Shown: positions 63,958 through 64,000 of the stretch, in pieces
Numbering within the stretch: the stretch's first letter is position 1
Layout: each line of letters begins with the position of its first letter
NCBI RefSeq assembly: GCF_009935905.1
Contig: NZ_PREX01000006.1
Span: 25,624-89,623, forward strand
DNA: 64,000 nucleotides
Source: Alkalibacterium sp. MB6
GTDB lineage: Bacteria > Bacillota > Bacilli > Lactobacillales > Carnobacteriaceae_A
Direction of reading: 5' to 3'
Notes under the pieces: model-generated
Told to the model about the DNA's origin: nothing
Databases searched by the model: none
What the model saw: the letters and a program-made list of their open reading frames with translations, nothing else
Made by a program: the position numbers and the translations under genes

Positions 63958-64000
63958 CCAGAATTTTTTTGACTTATTCAGTTGTGGATAAATCGATTTG

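Noticed and set aside
63983..63991. Perfect DnaA box (TGTGGATAA)
   Set aside because: Only one such site was seen and no dnaA, dnaN or AT-rich unwinding element lies in the window, so a replication origin is not supported.

Overview
The window comes from a low-GC Gram-positive chromosome, most probably Lactobacillales and plausibly Carnobacteriaceae or a close relative. The evidence is: a mevalonate-pathway isoprenoid operon (mvaK1-mvaD-mvaK2-fni) rather than MEP genes; a liaXYZ-hprK-lgt-gpsA-galU block like that of enterococci; the rapZ-yvcK-whiA cluster; TagO with LCP proteins; strong AGGAGG-type ribosome binding sites; and prfB with the CUU-UGA-C frameshift. No rRNA, tRNA, phage, IS or CRISPR sequence was seen. 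The family assignment is an inference.

Layout. 1-6.1 kb: end of a PotD-like polyamine-binding protein, rpiA, a threonine-to-glycine pair (kbl, SDR-type tdh), pdp, azlCD. 6.1-14.8 kb: a HEYGH membrane protein, the mevalonate operon on the minus strand, divergent coaA, a PAS plus degenerate GGDEF protein, then a TagA-type and a GT4 glycosyltransferase. 14.9-20.0 kb: pncB-nadE (NAD salvage) and nagA-nagB-GntR regulator (amino sugars). 20.1-28.5 kb: two LCP wall-polymer ligases flanking tagO, yigZ, degV, comFA-comFC, hpf. 28.7-37.1 kb: secA, prfB, ftsEX, an FtsEX-type NlpC/P60 hydrolase whose signal peptide is cut off by an in-frame TGA, and a MinJ-like PDZ membrane protein. 37.2-42.6 kb: an SmtB/CzrA-type regulator with a CDF metal exporter that carries an N-terminal HMA-like domain, an HD hydrolase, uvrA. 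42.7-55.4 kb: liaXYZ, hprK-lgt-gpsA-galU, trxB, pgm, rapZ-yvcK-whiA.

55.4-64 kb is the least ordinary part. Two RnfC-RnfD pairs lie 1.7 kb apart, separated by an Ig-like lipoprotein and an MgtC-family protein, with no rnfA, B, E or G in the window. The first pair follows a 616-bp intergenic region that holds a Fur-box-like palindrome and two other perfect inverted repeats. A split chromate-type transporter follows, and a Rex-like operator lies near the end. RnfC (NADH/FMN and two 4Fe-4S clusters) plus RnfD (membrane flavoprotein) would be a minimal membrane NADH-oxidising module. Its acceptor is unknown, and this is the best candidate for an undescribed system.

Many starts were moved downstream of the longest ORF to the ATG, GTG or TTG that sits 6-10 nt after a Shine-Dalgarno sequence; this is noted per gene. 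Identifications rest on motif recognition and synteny only; no database search was run.
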